From assembly GCA_037893225.1 (NCBI GenBank), contig JAZGUH010000103.1, positions 7,130,001 through 7,194,000 on the forward strand: a DNA stretch of 64,000 nt, given 5' to 3'. Position numbers and translations under genes: made by a program. The DNA is from Hippasteria phrygiana. Its lineage: Eukaryota; Echinodermata; Asteroidea; Valvatida; Goniasteridae. Shown one piece after another: positions 10,939-24,078 of this stretch (positions are counted from its first letter, which is position 1; each line of letters opens with the position of its first letter). The notes beneath the pieces were generated by a model, which was not told where the DNA came from, ran no database searches, and saw only the letters and a program-made list of their open reading frames with translations.

Positions 10939-12372
10939 ATGCGGGAATGCAGAAAGATTACTTCGAAAAACCTACTCGCTTATCTCGGCCACTATCCGGC
11001 TGAACGTGGGTCTGAAGAGCTGGATATTTGTCTGGATGTTGCTGAGAAGTCACTCTTTCCAACAGTATCAAGATTGTGCGCAATTTCGTTCAACATCGGG
11101 TCGAATAAACGGCGTCATTTGGGGCCCAAGTTGCGTGGTGGGGGTGTCGGCTAGTCCAATTGTATAGCATGTGCAGTTATGCGGGAATGCAGAAAGATTA
11201 CTTCGAAAAACCTACTCGCTTATCTCGGCCACTATCCGGCTGAACGTGGGTCTGAAGAACTGGATATTTGTCTGGATGTTGCTGAGAAGTCACTCTTTCC
11301 AACAGTATCAAGATTGTGCGCAATTTCGTTCAAGATCGGGTCGAAAAACGGCGTCATTTGGGGCCCAAGTTGCGTGGTGGGGGTGTCGGCTAGTCCCATT
11401 GTATAGCATGTGCAGTTATGCGGGAATGCAGAAAGATTACTTCGAAAAACCTACTCGCTTATCTCGGCCACTATCCGGCTGAATGTGGGTCTGAAGAGCT
11501 GGATATTTGTCTGGATGTTGCTGAGAAGTCACTCTTTCCAACAGTATCAAGATTGTGCGCAATTTCGTTCAAGATCGGGTCGAAAAACGGCGTCATTTGG
11601 GGCCCAAGTTGCGTGGTGGGGGTGTCGGCTAGTCCATTATATAGCATGTGCAGTTATGCGGGAATGCAGAAAGCTTACTTCGAAAAACCTACTCGCTTAT
11701 CTCGGCCACTATCCGGCTGAACGTGGGTCTGAAGAGCTGGATATTTGTCTGGATGTTGCTGAGAAGTCACTCTTTCCAACAGTATCAAGATTGTGCGCAA
11801 TTTCGTTCAACATCGGGTCGAAAAACGGCGTCATTTGGGGCCCAAGTTGCGTGGTGGGGGTGTCGGCTAGTCCCATTGTATAGCATGTGCAGTTATGCGG
11901 GAATGCAGAAAGATTACTTCGAAAAACCTACTCGCTTATCTCGGCCACTATCCGGCTGAACGTGGGTCTGAAGAGCTGGATATTTGTCTGGATGTTGCTG
12001 AGAAGTCACTCTTTCCAACAGTATCAAGATTGTGCGCAATTTCGTTCAAGATCGGGTCGAAAAACGGCGTCATTTGGGGCCCAAATTGCGTGGTGGGGGT
12101 GTCGGCTAGTCCTATTGTATAGGACTAGCAGTTATGCGGGAATGCACACAAATTAGTATGAAAAACCTACTCGCTTATCTCGGCCACTATCCGGCTGAAC
12201 GTGGGTCTGAAGAACTGGATATTTGTCTGGATGTTGCTGAGAAGTCACTCTTTCCAACAGTATCAAGATTGTGCGCAATTTCGTTCAACATCGGGTCGAA
12301 AAACGGCGTCATTTGGGGCCCAAGTTGCGTGGTGGGGTTGTCGGCTAGTCCCATTGTATAGCATGTGCAGTT
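10939..12372 (+). repeat. 1,434-bp hexamer, copy 1 (a b c d h q)
   Basis: Starts are 10939 a, 11179 b (with AAGATC), 11418 c (end CCATTATATAGC, A at about 11639), 11656 d, 11895 h and 12134 q (CACACA type, with GAACTGG). The six recur in order at +1,434. The rare TTATATAG end is shared only with 13073, which ties the two copies together. Copy 1 differs by a private T at 12338 (GGGGTTGTC). The order mixes family A with half of family B. Confidence 0.9.
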
Positions 12373-13806
12373 ATGCGGGAATGCAGAAAGATTACTTCGA
12401 AAAACCTACTCGCTTATCTCGGCCACTATCCGGCTGAACGTGGGTCTGAAGAGCTGGATATTTGTCTGGATGTTGCTGAGAAGTCACTCTTTCCAACAGT
12501 ATCAAGATTGTGCGCAATTTCGTTCAACATCGGGTCGAATAAACGGCGTCATTTGGGGCCCAAGTTGCGTGGTGGGGGTGTCGGCTAGTCCAATTGTATA
12601 GCATGTGCAGTTATGCGGGAATGCAGAAAGATTACTTCGAAAAACCTACTCGCTTATCTCGGCCACTATCCGGCTGAACGTGGGTCTGAAGAACTGGATA
12701 TTTGTCTGGATGTTGCTGAGAAGTCACTCTTTCCAACAGTATCAAGATTGTGCGCAATTTCGTTCAAGATCGGGTCGAAAAACGGCGTCATTTGGGGCCC
12801 AAGTTGCGTGGTGGGGGTGTCGGCTAGTCCCATTGTATAGCATGTGCAGTTATGCGGGAATGCAGAAAGATTACTTCGAAAAACCTACTCGCTTATCTCG
12901 GCCACTATCCGGCTGAATGTGGGTCTGAAGAGCTGGATATTTGTCTGGATGTTGCTGAGAAGTCACTCTTTCCAACAGTATCAAGATTGTGCGCAATTTC
13001 GTTCAAGATCGGGTCGAAAAACGGCGTCATTTGGGGCCCAAGTTGCGTGGTGGGGGTGTCGGCTAGTCCATTATATAGCATGTGCAGTTATGCGGGAATG
13101 CAGAAAGCTTACTTCGAAAAACCTACTCGCTTATCTCGGCCACTATCCGGCTGAACGTGGGTCTGAAGAGCTGGATATTTGTCTGGATGTTGCTGAGAAG
13201 TCACTCTTTCCAACAGTATCAAGATTGTGCGCAATTTCGTTCAACATCGGGTCGAAAAACGGCGTCATTTGGGGCCCAAGTTGCGTGGTGGGGGTGTCGG
13301 CTAGTCCCATTGTATAGCATGTGCAGTTATGCGGGAATGCAGAAAGATTACTTCGAAAAACCTACTCGCTTATCTCGGCCACTATCCGGCTGAACGTGGG
13401 TCTGAAGAGCTGGATATTTGTCTGGATGTTGCTGAGAAGTCACTCTTTCCAACAGTATCAAGATTGTGCGCAATTTCGTTCAAGATCGGGTCGAAAAACG
13501 GCGTCATTTGGGGCCCAAATTGCGTGGTGGGGGTGTCGGCTAGTCCTATTGTATAGGACTAGCAGTTATGCGGGAATGCACACAAATTAGTATGAAAAAC
13601 CTACTCGCTTATCTCGGCCACTATCCGGCTGAACGTGGGTCTGAAGAACTGGATATTTGTCTGGATGTTGCTGAGAAGTCACTCTTTCCAACAGTATCAA
13701 GATTGTGCGCAATTTCGTTCAACATCGGGTCGAAAAACGGCGTCATTTGGGGCCCAAGTTGCGTGGTGGGGGTGTCGGCTAGTCCCATTGTATAGCATGT
13801 GCAGTT
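12373..13806 (+). repeat. 1,434-bp hexamer, copy 2 (a b c d h q)
   Basis: Starts are 12373 a, 12613 b (AAGATC), 12852 c (TTATATAG end), 13090 d, 13329 h and 13568 q (CACACA). By eye, 10726-12438 matches 12160-13872 except for T at 10793 and T at 12338, both private to the first copy. The next unit, at 13807, is class c rather than a, which ends the duplication. Confidence 0.9.
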
Positions 13807-15239
13807 ATGCGGGAATGCAGAAAGATTACTTCGAAAAACCTACTCGCTTATCTCGGCCACTATCCGGCTGAATGTGGGTCTGAAGAGCTGGATATTTGTC
13901 TGGATGTTGCTGAGAAGTCACTCTTTCCAACAGTATCAAGATTGTGCGCAATTTCGTTCAAGATCGGGTCGAAAAACGGCGTCATTTGGGGCCCAAGTTG
14001 CGTGGTGGGGGTGTCGGCTAGTCCATTGTATAGCATGTGCAGTTATGCGGGAATGCAGAAAGCTTACTTCGAAAAACCTACTCGCTTATCTCGGCCACTA
14101 TCCGGCTGAACGTGGGTCTGAAGAGCTGGATATTTGTCTGGATGTTGCTGAGAAGTCACTCTTTCCAACAGTATCAAGATTGTGCGCAATTTCGTTCAAC
14201 ATCGGGTCGAAAAACGGCGTCATTTGGGGCCCAAGTTGCGTGGTGGGGGTGTCGGCTAGTCCCATTGTATAGCATGTGCAGTTATGCGGGAATGCAGAAA
14301 GATTACTTCGAAAAACCTACTCGCTTATCTCGGCCACTATCCGGCTGAACGTGGGTCTGAAGAGCTGGATATTTGTCTGGATGTTGCTGAGAAGTCACTC
14401 TTTCCAACAGTATCAAGATTGTGCGCAATTTCGTTCAACATCGGGTCGTATAAACGGCGTCATTTGGGGCCCAAGTTGCGTGGTGGGGATGTCGGCTAGT
14501 CCAATTGTATAGCATGTGCAGTTATGCGGGAATGCAGAAAGATTACTTCGAAAAACCTACTCGCTTATCTCGGCCACTATCCGGCTGAACGTGGGTCTGA
14601 AGAACTGGATATTTGTCTGGATGTTGCTGAGAAGTCACTCTTTCCAACAGTATCAAGATTGTGCGCAATTTCGTTCAACATCGGGTCGAAAAACGGCGTC
14701 ATTTGGGGCCCAAGTTGCGTGGTGGGGGTGTCGGCTAGTCCCATTGTATAGCATGTGCAGTTATGCGGGAATGCAGAAAGATTACTTCGAAAAACCTACT
14801 CGCTTATCTCGGCCACTATCCGGCTGAATGTGGGTCTGAAGAGCTGGATATTTGTCTGGATGTTGCTGAGAAGTCACTCTTTCCAACAGTATCAAGATTG
14901 TGCGCAATTTCGTTCAAGATCGGGTCGAAAAACGGCGTCATTTGGGGCCCAAGTTGCGTGGTGGGGGTGTCGGCTAGTCCATTGTATAGCATGTGCAGTT
15001 ATGCGGGAATGCAGAAAGCTTACTTCGAAAAACCTACTCGCTTATCTCGGCCACTATCCGGCTGAACGTGGGTCTGAAGAGCTGGATATTTGTCTGGATG
15101 TTGCTGAGAAGTCACTCTTTCCAACAGTATCAAGATTGTGCGCAATTTCGTTCAACATCGGGTCGAAAAACGGCGTCATTTGGGGCCCAAGTTGCGTGGT
15201 GGGGGTGTCGGCTAGTCCCATTGTATAGCATGTGCAGTT
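13807..15239 (+). repeat. Family A run (c d a b c d)
   Basis: Starts are 13807 c, 14045 d, 14284 a, 14524 b, 14763 c and 15001 d. This is one and a half family A tetramers with no hairpin. The 14284 unit carries two private changes, GTCGTATAAACGG (T at 14449) and GGGGATGTC (A at 14489), seen nowhere else in the window. Confidence 0.9.
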
Positions 15240-17387
15240 ATGCGGGAATGCAGAAAGATTACTTCGAAAAACCTACTCGCTTATCTCGGCCACTATCCGG
15301 CTGAACGTGGGTCTGAAGAGCTGGATATTTGTCTGGATGTTGCTGAGAAGTCACTCTTTCCAACAGTATCAAGATTGTGCGCAATTTCGTTCAAGATCGG
15401 GTCGAAAAACGGCGTCATTTGGGGCCCAAATTGCGTGGTGGGGGTGTCGGCTAGTCCATTGTATAGCATGTGCAGTTATGCGGGAATGCAGAAAGATTAC
15501 TTCGAAAAACCTACTCGCTTATCTCGGCCACTATCCGGCTGAACGTGGGTCTGAAGAACTGGATATTTGTCTGGATGTTGCTGAGAAGTCACTCTTTCCA
15601 ACAGTATCAAGATTGTGCGCAATTTCGTTCAAGATCGGGTCGAAAAACGGCGTCATTTGGGGCCCAAGTTGCGTGGTGGGGGTGTCGGCTAGTCCATTGT
15701 ATAGCATGTGCAGTTATGCGGGAATGCAGAAAGCTTACTTCGAAAAACCTACTCGCTTATCTCGGCCACTATCCGGCTGAACGTGGGTCTGAAGAGCTGG
15801 ATATTTGTCTGGATGTTGCTGAGAAGTCACTCTTTCCAACAGTATCAAGATTGTGCGCAATTTCGTTCAACATCGGGTCGAAAAACGGCGTCATTTGGGG
15901 CCCAAGTTGCGTGGTGGGGGTGTCGGCTAGTCCCATTGTATAGCATGTGCAGTTATGCGGGAATGCAGAAAGATTACTTCGAAAAACCTACTCGCTTATC
16001 TCGGCCACTATCCGGCTGAACGTGGGTCTGAAGAGCTGGATATTTGTCTGGATGTTGCTGAGAAGTCACTCTTTCCAACAGTATCAAGATTGTGCGCAAT
16101 TTCGTTCAAGATCGGGTCGAAAAACGGCGTCATTTGGGGCCCAAATTGCGTGGTGGGGGTGTCGGCTAGTCCATTGTATAGCATGTGCAGTTATGCGGGA
16201 ATGCAGAAAGATTACTTCGAAAAACCTACTCGCTTATCTCGGCCACTATCCGGCTGAACGTGGGTCTGAAGAGCTGGATATTTGTCTGGATGTTGCTGAG
16301 AAGTCACTCTTTCCAACAGTATCAAGATTGTGCGCAATTTCGTTCAAGATCGGGTCGAAAAACGGCGTCATTTGGGGCCCAAGTTGCGTGGTGGGGGTGT
16401 CGGCTAGTCCCATTGTATAACATGTGCAGTTATGCGGGAATGCAGAAAGATTACTTCGAAAATCCTACTCGCTTATCTCGGCCACTATCCGGCTGAACGT
16501 GGGTCTGAAGAGCTGGATATTTGTCTGGATGTTGCTGAGAAGTCACTCTTTCCAACAGTATCAAGATTGTGCGCAATTTCGTTCAAGATCGGGTCGAAAA
16601 ACGGCGTCATTTGGGGCCCAAATTGCGTGGTGGGGGTGTCGGCTAGTCCTATTGTATAGGACTAGCAGTTATGCGGGAATGCAGAAAAATTACTTCGAAA
16701 AACCTACTCGCTTATCTCGGCCACCATTCGGCTGAACTTAGGTCTGAGGAGCTGTATATTGGTCTGGATGTTGCTGAGAAGTCACTCTTTCCAACAGTAT
16801 CAAGATTGTGCGCAATTTCGTTCAACATCGGGTCGAAAAACGGCGTCATTTGGGGCCCAAGTTGCGTGGTGGGGGTGTCGGCTAGTCCCATTGTATAGCA
16901 TGTGCAGTTATGCGGGAATGCAGAAAGATTACTTCGAAAAACCTACTCGCTTATCTCGGCCACTATCCGGCTGAACGTGGGTCTGAAGAGCTGGATATTT
17001 GTCTGGATGTTGCTGAGAAGTCACTCTTTCCAACAGTATCAAGATTGTGCGCAATTTCGTTCAAGATCGGGTCGAAAAACGGCGTCATTTGGGGCCCAAA
17101 TTGCGTGGTGGGGGTGTCGGCTAGTCCTATTGTATAGGACTAGCAGTTATGCGGGAATGCACACAAATTAGTATGAAAAACCTACTCGCTTATCTCGGCC
17201 ACTATCCGGCTGAACGTGGGTCTGAAGAACTGGATATTTGTCTGGATGTTGCTGAGAAGTCACTCTTTCCAACAGTATCAAGATTGTGCGCAATTTCGTT
17301 CAACATCGGGTCGAAAAACGGCGTCATTTGGGGCCCAAGTTGCGTGGTGGGGGTGTCGGCTAGTCCCATTGTATAGCATGTGCAGTT
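15240..17387 (+). repeat. 2,148-bp nonamer, copy 1
   Basis: Starts are 15240 (AAATTGC with short TCCATTG end), 15478 (b with AAGATC and short end), 15716 d, 15955 (AAATTGC with short end), 16193 (k ending GTATAAC), 16432 h (GAAAATCC, which disrupts the A5 tract), 16671 s, 16910 h and 17149 q. It combines short-ended hybrids, one class d unit and a family B half. By eye, 15082-17453 equals 17230-19601 except at 15395, where copy 1 has AAGATC and copy 2 has AACATC. Confidence 0.9.
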
Positions 17388-19535
17388 ATGCGGGAATGCA
17401 GAAAGATTACTTCGAAAAACCTACTCGCTTATCTCGGCCACTATCCGGCTGAACGTGGGTCTGAAGAGCTGGATATTTGTCTGGATGTTGCTGAGAAGTC
17501 ACTCTTTCCAACAGTATCAAGATTGTGCGCAATTTCGTTCAACATCGGGTCGAAAAACGGCGTCATTTGGGGCCCAAATTGCGTGGTGGGGGTGTCGGCT
17601 AGTCCATTGTATAGCATGTGCAGTTATGCGGGAATGCAGAAAGATTACTTCGAAAAACCTACTCGCTTATCTCGGCCACTATCCGGCTGAACGTGGGTCT
17701 GAAGAACTGGATATTTGTCTGGATGTTGCTGAGAAGTCACTCTTTCCAACAGTATCAAGATTGTGCGCAATTTCGTTCAAGATCGGGTCGAAAAACGGCG
17801 TCATTTGGGGCCCAAGTTGCGTGGTGGGGGTGTCGGCTAGTCCATTGTATAGCATGTGCAGTTATGCGGGAATGCAGAAAGCTTACTTCGAAAAACCTAC
17901 TCGCTTATCTCGGCCACTATCCGGCTGAACGTGGGTCTGAAGAGCTGGATATTTGTCTGGATGTTGCTGAGAAGTCACTCTTTCCAACAGTATCAAGATT
18001 GTGCGCAATTTCGTTCAACATCGGGTCGAAAAACGGCGTCATTTGGGGCCCAAGTTGCGTGGTGGGGGTGTCGGCTAGTCCCATTGTATAGCATGTGCAG
18101 TTATGCGGGAATGCAGAAAGATTACTTCGAAAAACCTACTCGCTTATCTCGGCCACTATCCGGCTGAACGTGGGTCTGAAGAGCTGGATATTTGTCTGGA
18201 TGTTGCTGAGAAGTCACTCTTTCCAACAGTATCAAGATTGTGCGCAATTTCGTTCAAGATCGGGTCGAAAAACGGCGTCATTTGGGGCCCAAATTGCGTG
18301 GTGGGGGTGTCGGCTAGTCCATTGTATAGCATGTGCAGTTATGCGGGAATGCAGAAAGATTACTTCGAAAAACCTACTCGCTTATCTCGGCCACTATCCG
18401 GCTGAACGTGGGTCTGAAGAGCTGGATATTTGTCTGGATGTTGCTGAGAAGTCACTCTTTCCAACAGTATCAAGATTGTGCGCAATTTCGTTCAAGATCG
18501 GGTCGAAAAACGGCGTCATTTGGGGCCCAAGTTGCGTGGTGGGGGTGTCGGCTAGTCCCATTGTATAACATGTGCAGTTATGCGGGAATGCAGAAAGATT
18601 ACTTCGAAAATCCTACTCGCTTATCTCGGCCACTATCCGGCTGAACGTGGGTCTGAAGAGCTGGATATTTGTCTGGATGTTGCTGAGAAGTCACTCTTTC
18701 CAACAGTATCAAGATTGTGCGCAATTTCGTTCAAGATCGGGTCGAAAAACGGCGTCATTTGGGGCCCAAATTGCGTGGTGGGGGTGTCGGCTAGTCCTAT
18801 TGTATAGGACTAGCAGTTATGCGGGAATGCAGAAAAATTACTTCGAAAAACCTACTCGCTTATCTCGGCCACCATTCGGCTGAACTTAGGTCTGAGGAGC
18901 TGTATATTGGTCTGGATGTTGCTGAGAAGTCACTCTTTCCAACAGTATCAAGATTGTGCGCAATTTCGTTCAACATCGGGTCGAAAAACGGCGTCATTTG
19001 GGGCCCAAGTTGCGTGGTGGGGGTGTCGGCTAGTCCCATTGTATAGCATGTGCAGTTATGCGGGAATGCAGAAAGATTACTTCGAAAAACCTACTCGCTT
19101 ATCTCGGCCACTATCCGGCTGAACGTGGGTCTGAAGAGCTGGATATTTGTCTGGATGTTGCTGAGAAGTCACTCTTTCCAACAGTATCAAGATTGTGCGC
19201 AATTTCGTTCAAGATCGGGTCGAAAAACGGCGTCATTTGGGGCCCAAATTGCGTGGTGGGGGTGTCGGCTAGTCCTATTGTATAGGACTAGCAGTTATGC
19301 GGGAATGCACACAAATTAGTATGAAAAACCTACTCGCTTATCTCGGCCACTATCCGGCTGAACGTGGGTCTGAAGAACTGGATATTTGTCTGGATGTTGC
19401 TGAGAAGTCACTCTTTCCAACAGTATCAAGATTGTGCGCAATTTCGTTCAACATCGGGTCGAAAAACGGCGTCATTTGGGGCCCAAGTTGCGTGGTGGGG
19501 GTGTCGGCTAGTCCCATTGTATAGCATGTGCAGTT
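17388..19535 (+). repeat. 2,148-bp nonamer, copy 2
   Basis: Starts are 17388, 17626, 17864 d, 18103, 18341, 18580 h (GAAAATCC), 18819 s, 19058 h and 19297 q, each 2,148 bp after its partner. The next unit, at 19536, is class c with GAATGTG, so the match ends at about 19601. The GAAAATCC mark also appears at about 27936, 31280, 34864 and 40835, so that lineage has spread through several B blocks. Confidence 0.9.
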
Positions 19536-21208
19536 ATGCGGGAATGCAGAAAGATTACTTCGAAAAACCTACTCGCTTATCTCGGCCACTATCCGGCTGA
19601 ATGTGGGTCTGAAGAGCTGGATATTTGTCTGGATGTTGCTGAGAAGTCACTCTTTCCAACAGTATCAAGATTGTGCGCAATTTCGTTCAAGATCGGGTCG
19701 AAAAACGGCGTCATTTGGGGCCCAAGTTGCGTGGTGGGGGTGTCGGCTAGTCCATTGTATAGCATGTGCAGTTATGCGGGAATGCAGAAAGCTTACTTCG
19801 AAAAACCTACTCGCTTATCTCGGCCACTATCCGGCTGAACGTGGGTCTGAAGAGCTGGATATTTGTCTGGATGTTGCTGAGAAGTCACTCTTTCCAACAG
19901 TATCAAGATTGTGCGCAATTTCGTTCAACATCGGGTCGAAAAACGGCGTCATTTGGGGCCCAAGTTGCGTGGTGGGGGTGTCGGCTAGTCCCATTGTATA
20001 GCATGTGCAGTTATGCGGGAATGCAGAAAGATTACTTCGAAAAACCTACTCGCTTATCTCGGCCACTATCCGGCTGAACGTGGGTCTGAAGAGCTGGATA
20101 TTTGTCTGGATGTTGCTGAGAAGTCACTCTTTCCAACAGTATCAAGATTGTGCGCAATTTCGTTCAACATCGGGTCGAATAAACGGCGTCATTTGGGGCC
20201 CAAGTTGCGTGGTGGGGGTGTCGGCTAGTCCAATTGTATAGCATGTGCAGTTATGCGGGAATGCAGAAAGATTACTTCGAAAAACCTACTCGCTTATCTC
20301 GGCCACTATCCGGCTGAACGTGGGTCTGAAGAACTGGATATTTGTCTGGATGTTGCTGAGAAGTCACTCTTTCCAACAGTATCAAGATTGTGCGCAATTT
20401 CGTTCAACATCGGGTCGAAAAACGGCGTCATTTGGGGCCCAAGTTGCGTGGTGGGGGTGTCGGCTAGTCCCATTGTATAGCATGTGCAGTTATGCGGGAA
20501 TGCAGAAAGATTACTTCGAAAAACCTACTCGCTTATCTCGGCCACTATCCGGCTGAATGTGGGTCTGAAGAGCTGGATATTTGTCTGGATGTTGCTGAGA
20601 AGTCACTCTTTCCAACAGTATCAAGATTGTGCGCAATTTCGTTCAAGATCGGGTCGAAAAACGGCGTCATTTGGGGCCCAAGTTGCGTGGTGGGGGTGTC
20701 GGCTAGTCCATTGTATAGCATGTGCAGTTATGCGGGAATGCAGAAAGCTTACTTCGAAAAACCTACTCGCTTATCTCGGCCACTATCCGGCTGAACGTGG
20801 GTCTGAAGAGCTGGATATTTGTCTGGATGTTGCTGAGAAGTCACTCTTTCCAACAGTATCAAGATTGTGCGCAATTTCGTTCAACATCGGGTCGAAAAAC
20901 GGCGTCATTTGGGGCCCAAGTTGCGTGGTGGGGGTGTCGGCTAGTCCCATTGTATAGCATGTGCAGTTATGCGGGAATGCAGAAAGATTACTTCGAAAAA
21001 CCTACTCGCTTATCTCGGCCACTATCCGGCTGAACGTGGGTCTGAAGAGCTGGATATTTGTCTGGATGTTGCTGAGAAGTCACTCTTTCCAACAGTATCA
21101 AGATTGTGCGCAATTTCGTTCAACATCGGGTCGAATAAACGGCGTCATTTGGGGCCCAAGTTGCGTGGTGGGGGTGTCGGCTAGTCCAATTGTATAGCAT
21201 GTGCAGTT
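19536..21208 (+). repeat. Family A run (c d a b c d a)
   Basis: Starts are 19536 c, 19774 d, 20013 a, 20253 b, 20492 c, 20730 d and 20969 a. This opens the longest pure family A stretch, 19.5-27.4 kb, which contains no hairpin end. Confidence 0.91.
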
Positions 21209-22643
21209 ATGCGGGAATGCAGAAAGATTACTTCGAAAAACCTACTCGCTTATCTCGGCCACTATCCGGCTGAACGTGGGTCTGAAGAACTGGATATTTG
21301 TCTGGATGTTGCTGAGAAGTCACTCTTTCCAACATTATCAAGATTGTGCGCAATTCCGTTCAACATCGGGTCGAATAAACGGCGTCATTTGGGGCCCAAG
21401 TTGCGTGGTGGGGGTGTCGGCTAGTCCAATTGTATAGCATGTGCAGTTATGCGGGAATGCAGAAAGATTACTTCGAAAAACCTACTCGCTTATCTCGGCC
21501 ACTATCCGGCTGAACGTGGGTCTGAAGAACTGGATATTTGTCTGGATGTTGCTGAGAAGTCACTCTTTCCAACAGTATCAAGATTGTGCGCAATTTCGTT
21601 CAACATCGGGTCGAAAAACGGCGTCATTTGGGGCCCAAGTTGCGTGGTGGGGGTGTCGGCTAGTCCCATTGTATAGCATGTGCAGTTATGCGGGAATGCA
21701 GAAAGATTACTTCGAAAAACCTACTCGCTTATCTCGGCCACTATCCGGCTGAATGTGGGTCTGAAGAGCTGGATATTTGTCTGGATGTTGCTGAGAAGTC
21801 ACTCTTTCCAACAGTATCAAGATTGTGCGCAATTCCGTTCAACATCGGGTCGAATAAACGGCGTCATTTGGGGCCCAAGTTGCGTGGTGGGGGTGTCTGC
21901 TAGTCCAATTGTATAGCATGTGCAGTTATGCGGGAATGCAGAAAGATTACTTCGAAAAACCTACTCGCTTATCTCGGCCACTATCCGGCTGAACGTGGGT
22001 CTGAAGAACTGGATATTTGTCTGGATGTTGCTGAGAAGTCACTCTTTCCAACAGTATCAAGATTGTGCGCAATTTCGTTCAACATCGGGTCGAAAAACGG
22101 CGTCATTTGGGGCCCAAGTTGCGTGGTGGGGGTGTCGGCTAGTCCCATTGTATAGCATGTGCAGTTATGCGGGAATGCAGAAAGATTACTTCGAAAAACC
22201 TACTCGCTTATCTCGGCCACTATCCGGCTGAATGTGGGTCTGAAGAGCTGGATATTTGTCTGGATGTTGCTGAGAAGTCACTCTTTCCAACAGTATCAAG
22301 ATTGTGCGCAATTTCGTTCAAGATCGGGTCGAAAAACGGCGTCATTTGGGGCCCAAGTTGCGTGGTGGGGGTGTCGGCTAGTCCATTGTATAGCATGTGC
22401 AGTTATGCGGGAATGCAGAAAGCTTACTTCGAAAAACCTACTCGCTTATCTCGGCCACTATCCGGCTGAACGTGGGTCTGAAGAGCTGGATATTTGTCTG
22501 GATGTTGCTGAGAAGTCACTCTTTCCAACAGTATCAAGATTGTGCGCAATTTCGTTCAACATCGGGTCGAAAAACGGCGTCATTTGGGGCCCAAGTTGCG
22601 TGGTGGGGGTGTCGGCTAGTCCCATTGTATAGCATGTGCAGTT
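21209..22643 (+). repeat. 1,435-bp hexamer, copy 1 (b/a b c/a b c d)
   Basis: Starts are 21209 (GAACTGG with a class a body, CAACATT at 21335 and TTCCG), 21449 b, 21688 (GAATGTG with a class a body, TTCCG and GTGTCTGC), 21928 b, 22167 c and 22405 d. The 21209 and 21688 units are hybrids that place a class a end on class b and class c starts. The rare CAACATT and GTGTCTGC marks are repeated in copy 2. Confidence 0.9.
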
Positions 22644-24078
22644 ATGCGGGAATGCAGAAAGATTACTTCGAAAAACCTACTCGCTTATCTCGGCCACTAT
22701 CCGGCTGAACGTGGGTCTGAAGAGCTGGATATTTGTCTGGATGTTGCTGAGAAGTCACTCTTTCCAACATTATCAAGATTGTGCGCAATTCCGTTCAACA
22801 TCGGGTCGAATAAACGGCGTCATTTGGGGCCCAAGTTGCGTGGTGGGGGTGTCGGCTAGTCCAATTGTATAGCATGTGCAGTTATGCGGGAATGCAGAAA
22901 GATTACTTCGAAAAACCTACTCGCTTATCTCGGCCACTATCCGGCTGAACGTGGGTCTGAAGAACTGGATATTTGTCTGGATGTTGCTGAGAAGTCACTC
23001 TTTCCAACAGTATCAAGATTGTGCGCAATTTCGTTCAACATCGGGTCGAAAAACGGCGTCATTTGGGGCCCAAGTTGCGTGGTGGGGGTGTCGGCTAGTC
23101 CCATTGTATAGCATGTGCAGTTATGCGGGAATGCAGAAAGATTACTTCGAAAAACCTACTCGCTTATCTCGGCCACTATCCGGCTGAATGTGGGTCTGAA
23201 GAGCTGGATATTTGTCTGGATGTTGCTGAGAAGTCACTCTTTCCAACAGTATCAAGATTGTGCGCAATTCCGTTCAACATCGGGTCGAATAAACGGCGTC
23301 ATTTGGGGCCCAAGTTGCGTGGTGGGGGTGTCTGCTAGTCCAATTGTATAGCATGTGCAGTTATGCGGGAATGCAGAAAGATTACTTCGAAAAACCTACT
23401 CGCTTATCTCGGCCACTATCCGGCTGAACGTGGGTCTGAAGAACTGGATATTTGTCTGGATGTTGCTGAGAAGTCACTCTTTCCAACAGTATCAAGATTG
23501 TGCGCAATTTCGTTCAACATCGGGTCGAAAAACGGCGTCATTTGGGGCCCAAGTTGCGTGGTGGGGGTGTCGGCTAGTCCCATTGTATAGCATGTGCAGT
23601 TATGCGGGAATGCAGAAAGATTACTTCGAAAAACCTACTCGCTTATCTCGGCCACTATCCGGCTGAATGTGGGTCTGAAGAGCTGGATATTTGTCTGGAT
23701 GTTGCTGAGAAGTCACTCTTTCCAACAGTATCAAGATTGTGCGCAATTTCGTTCAAGATCGGGTCGAAAAACGGCGTCATTTGGGGCCCAAGTTGCGTGG
23801 TGGGGGTGTCGGCTAGTCCATTGTATAGCATGTGCAGTTATGCGGGAATGCAGAAAGCTTACTTCGAAAAACCTACTCGCTTATCTCGGCCACTATCCGG
23901 CTGAACGTGGGTCTGAAGAGCTGGATATTTGTCTGGATGTTGCTGAGAAGTCACTCTTTCCAACAGTATCAAGATTGTGCGCAATTTCGTTCAACATCGG
24001 GTCGAAAAACGGCGTCATTTGGGGCCCAAGTTGCGTGGTGGGGGTGTCGGCTAGTCCCATTGTATAGCATGTGCAGTT
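22644..24078 (+). repeat. 1,435-bp hexamer, copy 2
   Basis: Starts are 22644 a (CAACATT at 22770), 22884 b, 23123 c/a hybrid (GTGTCTGC), 23363 b, 23602 c and 23840 d. By eye, 21290-22769 equals 22725-24204 with no difference. The first unit differs at monomer position 81 (GAG here, GAA in copy 1), which marks the left limit of the exchange. Confidence 0.9.

Noticed and set aside
15232..15780. Open frames of up to 182 codons, and similar ones at 17380, 40321, 49160, 51306, 55127 and 57993
   Set aside because: They appear only where 238-bp monomers keep a frame open across a boundary. The same DNA is read in different frames in neighbouring units, insertions and deletions of one base are tolerated, and no frame persists. 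There is no sign of coding constraint.
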